Assembly (NCBI GenBank): GCA_963786985.1
Contig: CAWBBL010000032.1
Coordinates: 62,001-126,000, forward strand
Reading direction: 5' to 3'
Source: Desertimonas sp963786985
Lineage (GTDB): Bacteria; Actinomycetota; Acidimicrobiia; Acidimicrobiales; Ilumatobacteraceae
DNA: 64,000 bases
The notes beneath the pieces were generated by a model. The model did no database searches, had not been told where the DNA came from, and saw only the letters and a program-made list of their open reading frames with translations. Each line of letters begins with the position of its first letter. The first letter of the stretch is position 1. Position numbers and translations under genes: made by a program. Below are positions 8,523-16,707 of this stretch, in pieces.

Positions 8523-9645
8523 GTGGGGAAGCTAGCAGCGCGGGCAGCGCCGCCCCGAGCCTGTCTCGCCAACTCGCCCAGTTGTGTCCATCGAGCGACT
8601 CGTCGAACGTCACGTCCATACCGGTGCTCTCGAGCACCGGTACGAGGCCGCGGTTCTCGCAGATCAGCGACTCGAGAACGCCGCACGTCACGTAGATCCG
8701 CTCGGTGACTGCGGTCGGACTGGCGACGTAGGAACGGATGAACCGCTTGATCGGTTGCCACAGCGCCTCGGGGCGCGGCCAGCAACCGACTCCAGCACCG
8801 GCGAACGAACCCGACTGCAACAACAGGCGACCGAAGGTCTGCGGCGCATACACCGCGGCCGACAACGACGCCACCGCACCGAAGCTGGCCCCGACGAGGC
8901 ACCGCTTCGCCGGCTCACCGCCGGTAGCCAACTCGGTCTCCAGCTGGGGGAGCAACTCCGTCGTCAGGTAGTGGTGGTGGCGGACGTCGTCGGCGTACTC
9001 GACGAGGCGCTCGCCGGCATGCACGAACGCCACCACCGGCGGCGGGATGACACCGCCGTGCACGAGGTTGTCGAGGACCGTGGTCGCCGCGGCATAACGC
9101 AGGTAGTCGGGGCCGTCGTGAACGATGACGAGCGGGGAGCGCTGGCTCGGATCCGGTGTGTAGCCAGCGGGAAGGTAGATCGTCGTCACGATCCGCCGGC
9201 CCAGTGCGGCACTGTCGAGTGAGACGTCACGGATCGTCCCGCGCGGCACATCGGGGCGCTCGATCGCCCAGTCCGGAGCCGAATAACCGGAGGCCTCGCA
9301 GACCGAGTTGCCCCCGAACGGGTGGCTGGCGGTGAGCGGATTGAGTGGATCCTCGACGAGTCTCGTGCCGAAGCTGTCGGTGACCTCCAGCTTGTACTCC
9401 AGGCGCGATCCGCTCGGCATCGCCAGCGTGAGCGCCCACCATTGGTCGTCCTCGTCAACGAGGTCGAAGGAGAGGTCGGCGGGCAATCCGACTCCGAAGT
9501 GGACGAGCCGCACGCTGATCGCCGGGCCATGGAAGGCGAACGTGCAGTGCTTGCCATCGACGACGGGAAACGGGCCGCCGGCATCGAGGCGAGCAGACAG
9601 GTCGTCGACCGACACCTTCCGCCGCTGCCGCCGAATCGCAGTCAT
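8515..9645 (-). CDS. enterochelin-esterase-like hydrolase with N-terminal E-set domain
   Basis: The 376-residue protein has an N-terminal beta-sandwich of the CBM48/E-set type (about residues 20-130, ending in an EDPLNPLTASHPFGGNS segment). A Fes/EstD-type esterase domain follows, with nucleophile elbow LVGASFGAVASL and a terminal His motif DGHNWASWRDRL. This domain pair is typical of enterochelin esterases and related cytoplasmic esterases that open ester-linked backbones. The ATG at 9645 is preferred because upstream in-frame codons run into a repetitive region (9692-9785). It is the first gene of the leftward operon esterase, ATP-grasp, esterase, GCS2-CBS. Confidence 0.7.
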   Translation of the reverse strand: MTAIRRQRRKVSVDDLSARLDAGGPFPVVDGKHCTFAFHGPAISVRLVHFGVGLPADLSFDLVDEDDQWWALTLAMPSGSRLEYKLEVTDSFGTRLVEDPLNPLTASHPFGGNSVCEASGYSAPDWAIERPDVPRGTIRDVSLDSAALGRRIVTTIYLPAGYTPDPSQRSPLVIVHDGPDYLRYAAATTVLDNLVHGGVIPPPVVAFVHAGERLVEYADDVRHHHYLTTELLPQLETELATGGEPAKRCLVGASFGAVASLSAAVYAPQTFGRLLLQSGSFAGAGVGCWPRPEALWQPIKRFIRSYVASPTAVTERIYVTCGVLESLICENRGLVPVLESTGMDVTFDESLDGHNWASWRDRLGAALPALLASPRG

Positions 9646-9691
9646 CGAATCCGTTCCACCGATGCGCGCGACGAGGCGCCGGGCCGATATT

Positions 9692-9785
9692 GCGAGCGAC
9701 CGAGCGCCAGCGAGGGAGCGGCCAGCGACGGCCTGCGTGGCCGGGGAACGCAACTGACGGCGTGCGTGGCCGGGGAACGCAACGG
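9692..9785. repeat. GC-rich direct repeat, copy 1, with internal tandem duplication
   Basis: About 60 bp here (9692-9752) recur at about 11141-11199 with only a few changes. Within this copy the 21-23 bp ending GTGGCCGGGGAACGC is itself repeated in tandem a second time (to 9785). It lies between the divergently related ligase genes, downstream of the 9794-11023 gene. It has no convincing reading frame. It may be a recombination scar or a non-autonomous repeat. Confidence 0.75.
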
Positions 9786-9793
9786 CGGAGTCA

Positions 9794-11023
9794 TCAAGCG
9801 CGGACGCGAACCGTGCGGCCGACCTCGTCGAGCATCGTGCGCAACGTGTCGTAGTCGGGATGGCGCATGCGCACCCAAGCGTTGGCCATGTACCCAGCCT
9901 CCACTGGTTGGGTCGGCGTCCCGGGCGGTGGAAGGTGAGCGTCGACGACCCATTCGCCGTGCCGACGCTGCAGTTCGTCGACCCCGTCGTAGCCGGAGAT
10001 CGCGCCGTCTCGTTCGGGGCGCAGGGCGATCATCCCGGCGGCGAACTGTCGCGACGGCGAACCGGCAAGTCGCCCATGGACGATGGCGTTGGCCCACTCG
10101 CGGTAGACGTCGTAGTCGTTGCCGGCGGCGTAGAGGTCCCAGGCCCGCACGCCAGGTGGGCGAGCGCCGATCTCGGAGAAATAGAGACCTTTGGTCCCGG
10201 CGAACCATTCCATGTGGGTCGCCGACGTCCCGATGCCGAGGGCGGTGATGACCCGCTGGCCGAGTTCACGCAGCTCGCCATAGCTCGGGGCATCGACCCG
10301 GTTGGTCGTGATGAACTGTGGCGAGATCCAGCGCGTGCGCATCGCTTCGAGCACGTTGGGGTAGTAGTGGGTGACGAAGTCGACGGCGACGCGGCCGTCG
10401 ATGGCGATCGTGTCGTAGAACCCCTCGTGACCGTCGACGAACTCCTCGACGGCGACCTCGATCCCATGGTCGACGCCGCTCCGGGCGATCGCCTCGTCGA
10501 GCTCGTCGGGCGAGTTGACGCGCTCGGCGCCTGATGCGCCGGCACCGGCGGCCGGTTTGATGATGATCGGGAATCCGACGTCGGCGGCGAAGTCGCGGAC
10601 GTCCTGGCCGCTCCGCGGTCCGGCCGAGCGGGCGCACGGAACGCCGGCGGCACGCAGCGCCTCCTTCATCGCCGGCTTGTCGCGGCAGAGGTAGGTCGTG
10701 TGCACCGACGTGCCAGGGATGCCACATGCCTCGCGGACACGGGCGGCGGCCATCACATGGGCTTCGATCGTCGCCTCCAGACGGTCCACCCACACCCGGC
10801 CTTGGAGGAGCCGCAAGACGTCGATCAAGCGGTCTTCGTCGACCACTGACGGCACCTGCTCGTAGTGCGTGAGCCAGCTCTTGACGTCGTCGCCGAGCCA
10901 GTCCTTGGGGCGCTCGCCGACTCCGATCACGCTGGCCCCGACCTCGTGCAGGGCGCGCACGAACTGCTTCTGGTTGTCCGGGAAACTGGGCTCGAGAAAG
11001 ATGATGTTCACAGACGCCCCCAT
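9794..11023 (-). CDS. ATP-grasp ligase, paralogue 1 of 3
   Basis: The 409-residue protein opens with a Rossmann-like strand NIIFLEPSFP and shows ATP-grasp features: CRDKPAMKEALRAAGVP (hinge helix), FPIIIKPAAGAGASG (phosphate/lid strand), EVAVEEFVDG, HMEWFAGTKG and SEIGARPPG (metal-binding Glu and Arg). The two genes starting at 11200 and 12402 share all these motifs in the same order, so the three are one subfamily. The start could be ATG 11023 or the in-frame GTG at 11011, which aligns better with the paralogue N termini. It is transcribed away from the other two. Amide or peptide bond formation using ATP is the family reaction; the substrates are unknown. Confidence 0.78.
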   Translation of the reverse strand: MGASVNIIFLEPSFPDNQKQFVRALHEVGASVIGVGERPKDWLGDDVKSWLTHYEQVPSVVDEDRLIDVLRLLQGRVWVDRLEATIEAHVMAAARVREACGIPGTSVHTTYLCRDKPAMKEALRAAGVPCARSAGPRSGQDVRDFAADVGFPIIIKPAAGAGASGAERVNSPDELDEAIARSGVDHGIEVAVEEFVDGHEGFYDTIAIDGRVAVDFVTHYYPNVLEAMRTRWISPQFITTNRVDAPSYGELRELGQRVITALGIGTSATHMEWFAGTKGLYFSEIGARPPGVRAWDLYAAGNDYDVYREWANAIVHGRLAGSPSRQFAAGMIALRPERDGAISGYDGVDELQRRHGEWVVDAHLPPPGTPTQPVEAGYMANAWVRMRHPDYDTLRTMLDEVGRTVRVRA

Positions 11024-11035
11024 GGTCTAGCGCAC

Positions 11036-11088
11036 GAGTGTTTGCGTCAGCCCAACGACTCACGATCAGTCGCTCGGCTGACGCAAAC
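11036..11088. promoter_or_regulatory. long perfect inverted repeat between divergent ATP-grasp genes
   Basis: GTTTGCGTCAGCC at 11040-11052 is matched perfectly by GGCTGACGCAAAC at 11076-11088, and a nested CGACT/AGTCG pair sits inside the 23-bp spacer. The site starts 13 bp before one start codon and lies 112 bp before the divergent one. That placement fits a shared operator or a structured leader better than a terminator. The 5' edge (GAGTGTTTGCGTC) resembles the repeat at 13637. Confidence 0.55.
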
Positions 11089-11140
11089 CCGGATCTGGCG
11101 CTGCGCGGTACGTTCCAGGTGGATGTTCCGGCACCGATGC

Positions 11141-11199
11141 GAGCGAGCGAGCGCCAGCGAGCGAGCGGCCAGCAACGGCCTGCGTGGCCGGGGCACGCC
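11141..11199. repeat. GC-rich direct repeat, copy 2
   Basis: This is the second copy of the 60-bp sequence at 9692-9752, in the same orientation. It ends directly at the ATG of the 11200 gene, so it supplies that gene's whole proximal 5' leader. The usual purine-rich ribosome binding site is not obvious; the nearest is CCGGGG about 6 bp upstream. Confidence 0.7.
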
Positions 11200-12405
11200 A
11201 TGAACATCGTGTTCGTCGCGCCGTATGCGATGGCGGCGACCGTGCGCTTCGTGCGCGCCGTGGCCGACGTCCCCGACGCCCGCGTCTTCGCCGTCAGCAG
11301 CGATCCCATCGAGCGGTTCGGCGACACGCCGGTCGCTGGGCACTGGCAGCTCGACGACTGTCTCGACGTCGACTCCCTGACTGGTGCCGTCGCCGAGGTC
11401 GGTCAGCGAGTCGGTGGCGTCGACTGCCTCCTCGGCATCCTGGAGAATCTCCAGGTCCAACTCGGTGAGGTCCGTCGTCGTCTGGGCATCGCCGGGATCG
11501 GCCCCGACGTCGCGGAGAACTTCCGCGACAAGGCGAGGATGAAGGCGGCGTTCGACGCGGCCGGCGTGCCCTGTGCCCGCAGCCGCCGGGTCGCGTCCGG
11601 ACAGGAGGCGCTGACCTTTGCCGAGGACATCGGCTACCCATTCGTCGCCAAACCGCTCGCCGGCGCCGGCGCCCGCAACACGTTCCGCGTCGACAGCGGG
11701 GCCCGCCTCGCCGACTGGTTGGCGGCGTCGCCGCCGACGGCGACCCAGCCGATGCTCCTCGAGGAGTTCATGAGCGGCCAGGAACACTCCTTCGACAGCG
11801 TCGTGATCGACGGCCAGATGGTGTGGCACTCGATCAGCCGGTACCTCCCGAGCCCGCTCGACGTTCTCGAGCACCCGTGGATCCAGTGGTGTGTCCTGCT
11901 GCCGCGGCGCATCGACGATCTGGGCGACATCGTCGACGTCGCCCGCCGTGGGCTGCGGGCGCTCGGTCAACCCGACGGGCTGTCACACATGGAGTGGTTC
12001 CGCCGTCCGGACGGCAGCGTTGCGATCTCCGAGGTCGGAGCCCGTCCGCCCGGTTCGCAGTTCATGACGCTGATGTCGTACGCCCACGACACCGACCTCT
12101 ATGGCGCCTGGGCCAGGCTGATGGTCCACGGGCAGTTCGACCCGCCGTCGCGCCAGTACGCCTGCGGTGGCGCTTACCTGCGGGCGCAGGGCTCCGGCCA
12201 CACGATCACGGCCATCGAGGGTCTCGACCGCGTGAGCGAGGAGACCAGGTCACGAGTCGTCGAAGTCAGCCTTCCGCTGGCGCGGGCAGCGCCCACGGGC
12301 ACGTACGACGGCGACGGCTACATCGTGGTCCGCGATCCGGAGACGGAGGCCGTCGAGGCGGCGCTCACCGAAATCATCTCCACCGTCCGAGTAGCTGTCG
12401 CATGA
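11200..12405 (+). CDS. ATP-grasp ligase, paralogue 2 of 3
   Basis: The 401-residue protein is collinear with the ATP-grasp enzymes at 9794 and 12402. It has the N-terminal strand NIVFVAPYAM, FRDKARMKAAFDAAGVP, YPFVAKPLAGAGA, MLLEEFMSGQEHSFD, HMEWFRRPDGS and SEVGARPPGSQF, followed by a C-terminal domain. The acidic metal ligands in the SEVGARPPG segment are intact, so it is probably active. The ATG follows immediately after a 60-bp repeat. The stop overlaps the next ATG (ATGA). Three similar ligases side by side suggest successive additions to one growing product or alternative acceptor specificities. That is inference. Confidence 0.78.
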   Translation: MNIVFVAPYAMAATVRFVRAVADVPDARVFAVSSDPIERFGDTPVAGHWQLDDCLDVDSLTGAVAEVGQRVGGVDCLLGILENLQVQLGEVRRRLGIAGIGPDVAENFRDKARMKAAFDAAGVPCARSRRVASGQEALTFAEDIGYPFVAKPLAGAGARNTFRVDSGARLADWLAASPPTATQPMLLEEFMSGQEHSFDSVVIDGQMVWHSISRYLPSPLDVLEHPWIQWCVLLPRRIDDLGDIVDVARRGLRALGQPDGLSHMEWFRRPDGSVAISEVGARPPGSQFMTLMSYAHDTDLYGAWARLMVHGQFDPPSRQYACGGAYLRAQGSGHTITAIEGLDRVSEETRSRVVEVSLPLARAAPTGTYDGDGYIVVRDPETEAVEAALTEIISTVRVAVA

Positions 12406-13622
12406 GCGATGTCGTGTTCCTCGGGCCGTCGTACCCCAGCGACATGCCGCTCTTCACGCGCGGCCTCGCGGCGGTGGGCGCGCGGGTGATCGGTGTCGGC
12501 GACCAGCATGCCGACGCCGTGCCCCACCGAGTCCGCGAGGCGCTCACCGCGTACATCAAGATCGACAACTGGTTCGACGAGGATCAGACCGTGGCGACGG
12601 TGCTGCACTCGCTGAAAGGCCACAACGTCGACCTCGTCGAGACGCTGTGGGAGCCGCTGGTGGTCACCGCCGCCCGGTTGCGCGAGGCGATTGGCGTGCC
12701 CGGGCTCGATGTGCACCAGGCGATGACGTTCCGCGACAAGGGGCTGATGAAGCAACAGGTCGAGGCCGCCGGAATCCGCACGCCGCGTTCTGTGCGCTCG
12801 ACGACGGCCGACGGGTGTCGTGGCGCGGCAGCGGCGATCGGCTACCCGATCATCATCAAACCGATCTCCGGAGCGGGTTCGATGGACACGTATCGGATCG
12901 AGGATGACGGCGAGCTGGAAGCGGCGCTGGCCCGCCTCGGCGCCGTTCCCGAAGTCAGTGTCGAGGAGTTCATCGATGGCGAGGAGTTCACCTACGACAC
13001 GATTTGCGCGGCCGGCTCGATCGCCCTCGAGAACATCTGCGAATACCGGCCGCGCCCACTCGTCGGCAAGCAGGTCGAATGGATCAGCCAGCAGATCTTC
13101 GCCCTGCGCGATCACGACGACCCCGGTCTGGCCGGCGGCCTGCAGATGGGTCGCGACGTCATCGCCGCGATGGGCTTCACCAGCGGGTTCACCCACATGG
13201 AGTGGTACCGCACGGAGTCCGGCGAGGTCGTGTTCGGGGAGATCGGGGCGCGCGCTCCGGGCGCCCGGATCACCGACCTGATCAACTACAGCTGCGACAC
13301 CGACGTGTTCACCGGGTGGGCCGAGGCGGTGTGCCACGGCACGCTCAGCCAACCGACGCAACGCCGGTACAACGTGGCGATGATCGTCAAGCGAGCGCAG
13401 GGGCACGGGCGGATCACGCACGTCGAGGGACTGGGCCACCTGCTCGCCGAGCTCGGCGACCACGTCGTCAACGTCGATCTCGTCGACGTCGGCCAGCCCC
13501 GCCGCGACTGGCGCCAAACCGTGTTGTCCGACGGCTACGTCGTCCTGCGCCATCCCGACTTGGCGGCGACGGTCGACATGGCCAACCGCTTCGCCGTCGA
13601 GCTCAACCTCCACGCCTCCTAA
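12402..13622 (+). CDS. ATP-grasp ligase, paralogue 3 of 3
   Basis: The 406-residue protein begins VVFLGPSYPSDMPLF, very like the EPSFPDN start of the 9794 paralogue. It carries FRDKGLMKQQVEAAGI, YPIIIKPISGAGSMDTY, VSVEEFIDGEEFTYDT, HMEWYRTESGE and GEIGARAPGARI. The metal and ATP residues are conserved. It is translationally coupled to the 11200 gene through ATGA. The C-terminal ~100 residues (after RRYNVAMIVKRAQG) match the equivalent region of the paralogues and may select the second substrate. A GAGTGTTT-type repeat follows 14 bp after the stop. Confidence 0.78.
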   Translation: MSDVVFLGPSYPSDMPLFTRGLAAVGARVIGVGDQHADAVPHRVREALTAYIKIDNWFDEDQTVATVLHSLKGHNVDLVETLWEPLVVTAARLREAIGVPGLDVHQAMTFRDKGLMKQQVEAAGIRTPRSVRSTTADGCRGAAAAIGYPIIIKPISGAGSMDTYRIEDDGELEAALARLGAVPEVSVEEFIDGEEFTYDTICAAGSIALENICEYRPRPLVGKQVEWISQQIFALRDHDDPGLAGGLQMGRDVIAAMGFTSGFTHMEWYRTESGEVVFGEIGARAPGARITDLINYSCDTDVFTGWAEAVCHGTLSQPTQRRYNVAMIVKRAQGHGRITHVEGLGHLLAELGDHVVNVDLVDVGQPRRDWRQTVLSDGYVVLRHPDLAATVDMANRFAVELNLHAS

Positions 13623-13636
13623 CCCCAACCCGACCC

Positions 13637-13692
13637 GAGTGTTTGCGTCCAGCGGAGTGTTTCGGGGCGATAGGTCCGGCCGGAAACACTCC
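13637..13692. repeat. GAGTGTTT element (18/37 geometry), copy b
   Basis: GAGTGTTT occurs at 13637-13644 and 13655-13662, an 18-bp offset. The inverse AAACACTC at 13684-13691 closes a 37-bp span. It lies between two same-direction genes. The element at 42.8 kb repeats the same spacings. Confidence 0.8.
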
Positions 13693-13718
13693 GGTGGACC
13701 GCCGCTAGCGTCCGCGCC

Positions 13719-14234
13719 ATGACCGTGCACGAGCGGCCGTTCGGTCGCTACCTCGAGGACTTCGTCGTCGGCGACATCTACCGCCACTGGCCCGGCAAGA
13801 CGATCACCGAGTACGACGACCATCTGTTCTGCATGATCACGATGAACCACCACCCGTTGCACGTCAATGACTGGTTCGCCGCGGAGAGCGTGCAGGGTCG
13901 CAACGTCGTGGTCGGCAACCTCGTGTACTCACTGGTCCTCGGGATGAGCGTGCCGGACATCTCCGGCGCGGCGATCGCCAACCTCGAGGTGGAGACGCTG
14001 CAGCACAAGTTCCCGACGTTCCATGGCGACACGATCCATGCCGAGACTCGCGTGCTCGACGTCAAGGAGTCGTCGTCCAAGCCGGACCGCGGCATCGTCA
14101 CCGTCGAGACCAAGGGGTTCAACCAGGACGGACAAGAGGTCTGCTACTTCCGCCGCCGGGTCATGGTGTGGAAGCGCGACGCCGCCCCACAGCGCAAGCG
14201 CCCCTACGACGGCATCGACGTCTGGGGGGAATAG
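13719..14234 (+). CDS. MaoC-family (R)-hydratase / dehydratase
   Basis: The 171-residue single hot-dog domain has the MaoC entry segment FVVGDIYRHWPGKTITEYDDHLFCMITMNHHPLHVN. The Asp of the catalytic pair is displaced: the family D-x-x-x-x-x-H pattern is seen here as NHHPLHVN. A GDTIHAETRVLDVKES strand follows. Single-domain MaoC proteins of this type hydrate enoyl-CoAs, including mesaconyl-CoA in methylmalyl-CoA chemistry. The two CitE-like lyases 2.5 kb downstream cleave malyl- and methylmalyl-CoA in such routes, so a shared C4/C5-CoA pathway is possible but unproven. The ATG at 13719 is the only reasonable start. Confidence 0.75.
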   Translation: MTVHERPFGRYLEDFVVGDIYRHWPGKTITEYDDHLFCMITMNHHPLHVNDWFAAESVQGRNVVVGNLVYSLVLGMSVPDISGAAIANLEVETLQHKFPTFHGDTIHAETRVLDVKESSSKPDRGIVTVETKGFNQDGQEVCYFRRRVMVWKRDAAPQRKRPYDGIDVWGE

Positions 14235-14364
14235 CGCGTCGGCGAATCTGCTGGCCTCAGCACGGGAGCGAAACGACCGACCACACGGATAGGACCTGCC
14301 GCGGGCCATCCGGACGACATCGACGCTCAGAGTTCCTTCAGGCACCGGGTCTACCAGTAGCGGA

Positions 14365-15739
14365 ATGCTGAGCAGCCTCCTCCTCCTCGCTGCTGGTCTG
14401 GTCGCAACCCCGGCGCCGGCACCCCCGCCGCACACCGTCATCGCCCAGGGCGTCGTCGAACTCGCCGACGGCACGTACGCCTGGTCGCACACGGCCCTCG
14501 ACATCACCGAGACCGCGGCATCGATCGAACCCGCCACCGCGGGGTTCCTGCTGGCGGGTGGCGATGGTGCAGCAATGCTCATTGGACCGGACGGCGGGCG
14601 TGCCCTGCTGGAGGATTCCGAAGCGCAGTTCAGCCCCGACGCCAGCGTGTCGTGGACGGCGATTGCCATGGCCGAGTCGGGTGGCGGTGACGCCGCTCCC
14701 GCCATCCGACTCGACACCATTGCCCTCGTACCCGCCGAACCTGGCGCCGGCACCTTCGCCCTCGATGCCGGCTGGCACGACGTCGAACTGCGCCACCTCG
14801 AGCTGGCTGGAGGTGCGTCGCTGTCCGGGCCGAGCGACGCCCCCGGCTTCGTCATCGTGCTTGCCGGGTCGGTCGTCGACGACGCTGGGACGGCGGTCGA
14901 GCCCGGCGGCACCGTGCTCGTCGCCGGCGCGGCGAACCTGACGAACACCGCCGATCAGCCGGCCATCGTCGTGATGGCGGCCGTCGGGCCGCCGCTCGAG
15001 ATTGGCCAAGACCTCGACACGCCCTCGGTGTCGACGACCGCCGAGCCGACCACGCCGGGCTCCGGACCGACGACCACGACGACCACGCCACCGGTCGACA
15101 CCGACGCCGACGGACTCACCGATGACGAGGAAGCCGGGCTCGGAACGGACCCCAACGATCCCGACAGCTGACGGTGACGGCATCGATGATGGCTTTGAGG
15201 TGGAGCAGTTCGGCACCGACCCGCTCTCCGTCGACACCGACGAGGATGGTCTCGACGACTACGCCGAGATCGACAGCCACGGCACCGATCCCACGGACTC
15301 CGACACAGACGATGACCTCCTGACGGACTGGTTCGAGGCGATCCCGGGACCTAACTGGCAAGGCAACACCGACCCGCTCGATTTTGACACGGACGACGAC
15401 GGGCTCGGCGACGGCGACGAGGAGAATCTGTACGGCACCGTGCCGAATGAGGCCGACAGCGACTACGACACACTGAACGACGGCGTCGAGGTCAACGAGT
15501 ACGGCACCGATCCGACTGAGGAGGACACCGATGGCGACACGATCAGCGATCCCGACGAGATCAACAACTGGGGCTCCGATCCGACGAACCCGGACAGCGA
15601 CGGTGACACGTTGATCGACGGCGAGGAAGTGCACGGCACGCACACCAGCCCGACCAACGCCGACACTGACGGCGACACCATCGACGACGGCACCGAAGCA
15701 GGCGACGGCACCGACCCCAACGACCCCAACGACCCGTAG
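14365..15739 (+). CDS. exported protein with cupin-like domain and thrombospondin-3-type calcium repeats; one frameshift
   Basis: A short hydrophobic N terminus (SLLLLAAGLVATPAPAP) looks like a signal peptide. Residues ~25-210 form a beta-rich, cupin-like region. A Thr/Pro linker (PTTTTTTPP) then leads to acidic repeats of the D-T-D-x-D-G-L-x-D type, characteristic of calcium-binding thrombospondin type-3 modules. The first frame stops at 15171 after the NDPDS segment. Removing one base near 15169 joins it to a frame that continues with DGDGIDDG and about eight more repeats, ending DPNDPNDP at 15739. No LPXTG or membrane anchor follows. The whole protein would have about 458 residues, secreted. 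The break is probably an indel, but a shorter 268-residue protein is possible. Confidence 0.7.
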
Positions 15740-15750
15740 GGTCTGCGCCC

Positions 15751-16575
15751 ATGGAGGCGCTCGATGCCGGCCAGGTGCTCAGGTGGGGCCTGCCGCGACT
15801 GCGTGACCTGCCGTGGCGAACGACCCGCGATCCGTGGGCGATCCTCGTCGCCGAGGTGATGCTCCAGCAGACCCAGGCGGTACGTGTCGTGCCCCAGTGG
15901 AGAGTGTTCCTCGATGCCTATCCGACCCCTGCGGCGTGCGCCGGCGCCGCGCTCGGCGACGTGCTGCGCGTGTGGCAGGGTCTCGGCTACCCACGGCGGG
16001 CGCGCAACCTCCACGACGCGGCACGGGCGATCGTCGAGCACCACGGTGGTGCGGTGCCCGACGGACTCGCCGAGTTGCGCGCCCTCCCGGGAGTCGGTCC
16101 GTACACGGCGCGCGCCGTCCGCGTGTTCGCCTTCGAGCACGACGAGGCGGTCGTCGAGACGAACATTGCCCGCCTGCTCGCCCGCCTGGCCGGTGCGCGG
16201 CTGACGGCGAAGCGGATCCAGGCGATGGCCGACGCCAACGTGCCGGCCGGCCACGGGTGGGAGTGGAACCAGGTGTTGATGGACCTCGGGGCCGCCGTCT
16301 GCCGCCCTGCGCCGCGTTGCGCGGAGTGCCCGGTTGCCGGCAGCTGTACGTGGCACCGAGCTGGTCACCCGGACCCCGACCCCGCCGTCGGCACCGCCGG
16401 CGTCAGCACGTCACAACCGCCGTACGACGGCAGTGCTCGCCAGGCTCGCGGCCGGGTGCTGGCGGTCCTCGCCGGCGGCGCCACACCGGTTGACGAGTTC
16501 CCCGCGGCGATCGTCGCCGGCCTGGTCGCCGATCGGCTGGTGGTCACCGACGGCACCCACGTCTGCCTGCCGTGA
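15751..16575 (+). CDS. mutY: A/G-specific adenine glycosylase MutY
   Basis: The 274-residue protein has the HhH-GPD fold: LPWRTTRDPWAILVAEVMLQQTQ near residue 20 (the Glu in AEVMLQQTQ is the general acid), LPGVGPYTARAV as the helix-hairpin-helix, and a C-x6-C-x2-C-x5-C cluster (CRPAPRCAECPVAGSC) for [4Fe-4S]. It excises adenine mispaired with 8-oxoguanine. The catalytic-Asp position (usually VVDTN) reads VVETN, a conservative Glu. The protein lacks the C-terminal Nudix-like 8-oxoG recognition domain found in longer MutY proteins, so it is a short form. Start ATG is 12 bp after the calcium-repeat gene. A repeat element follows 19 bp after the stop. Confidence 0.82.
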   Translation: MEALDAGQVLRWGLPRLRDLPWRTTRDPWAILVAEVMLQQTQAVRVVPQWRVFLDAYPTPAACAGAALGDVLRVWQGLGYPRRARNLHDAARAIVEHHGGAVPDGLAELRALPGVGPYTARAVRVFAFEHDEAVVETNIARLLARLAGARLTAKRIQAMADANVPAGHGWEWNQVLMDLGAAVCRPAPRCAECPVAGSCTWHRAGHPDPDPAVGTAGVSTSQPPYDGSARQARGRVLAVLAGGATPVDEFPAAIVAGLVADRLVVTDGTHVCLP

Positions 16576-16593
16576 GATCGTTCCGGCGGGCTG

Positions 16594-16668
16594 ATCTGGG
16601 CGGCGTCCGGTCCGGATTCCCGGCGTCTGGCCGCCCAGATCGAGATGTGGACCGAAGGCCGCCCAGAT
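16594..16668. repeat. dispersed 28/43-geometry element, copy B (CTGGGCGGC core)
   Basis: CTGGGCGGC lies at 16596-16604 and the inverse GCCGCCCAG at 16630-16638 and 16658-16666. The span is 43 bp and the offset 28 bp, so this is the mirror arrangement (one direct, two inverted) of copy A. It lies between mutY and a CitE-like gene, both rightward. Confidence 0.9.
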
Positions 16669-16707
16669 TGACCGGGGTCGACGGCCTCGCCGTACGCTGG
16701 CGCTCCG

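Noticed and set aside
15161..15172. A true stop giving a short 268-residue calcium-repeat protein
   Set aside because: The +1 frame continues the same repeat family without a gap for another 190 residues, so an indel is more likely. Not excluded, and kept as a finding.
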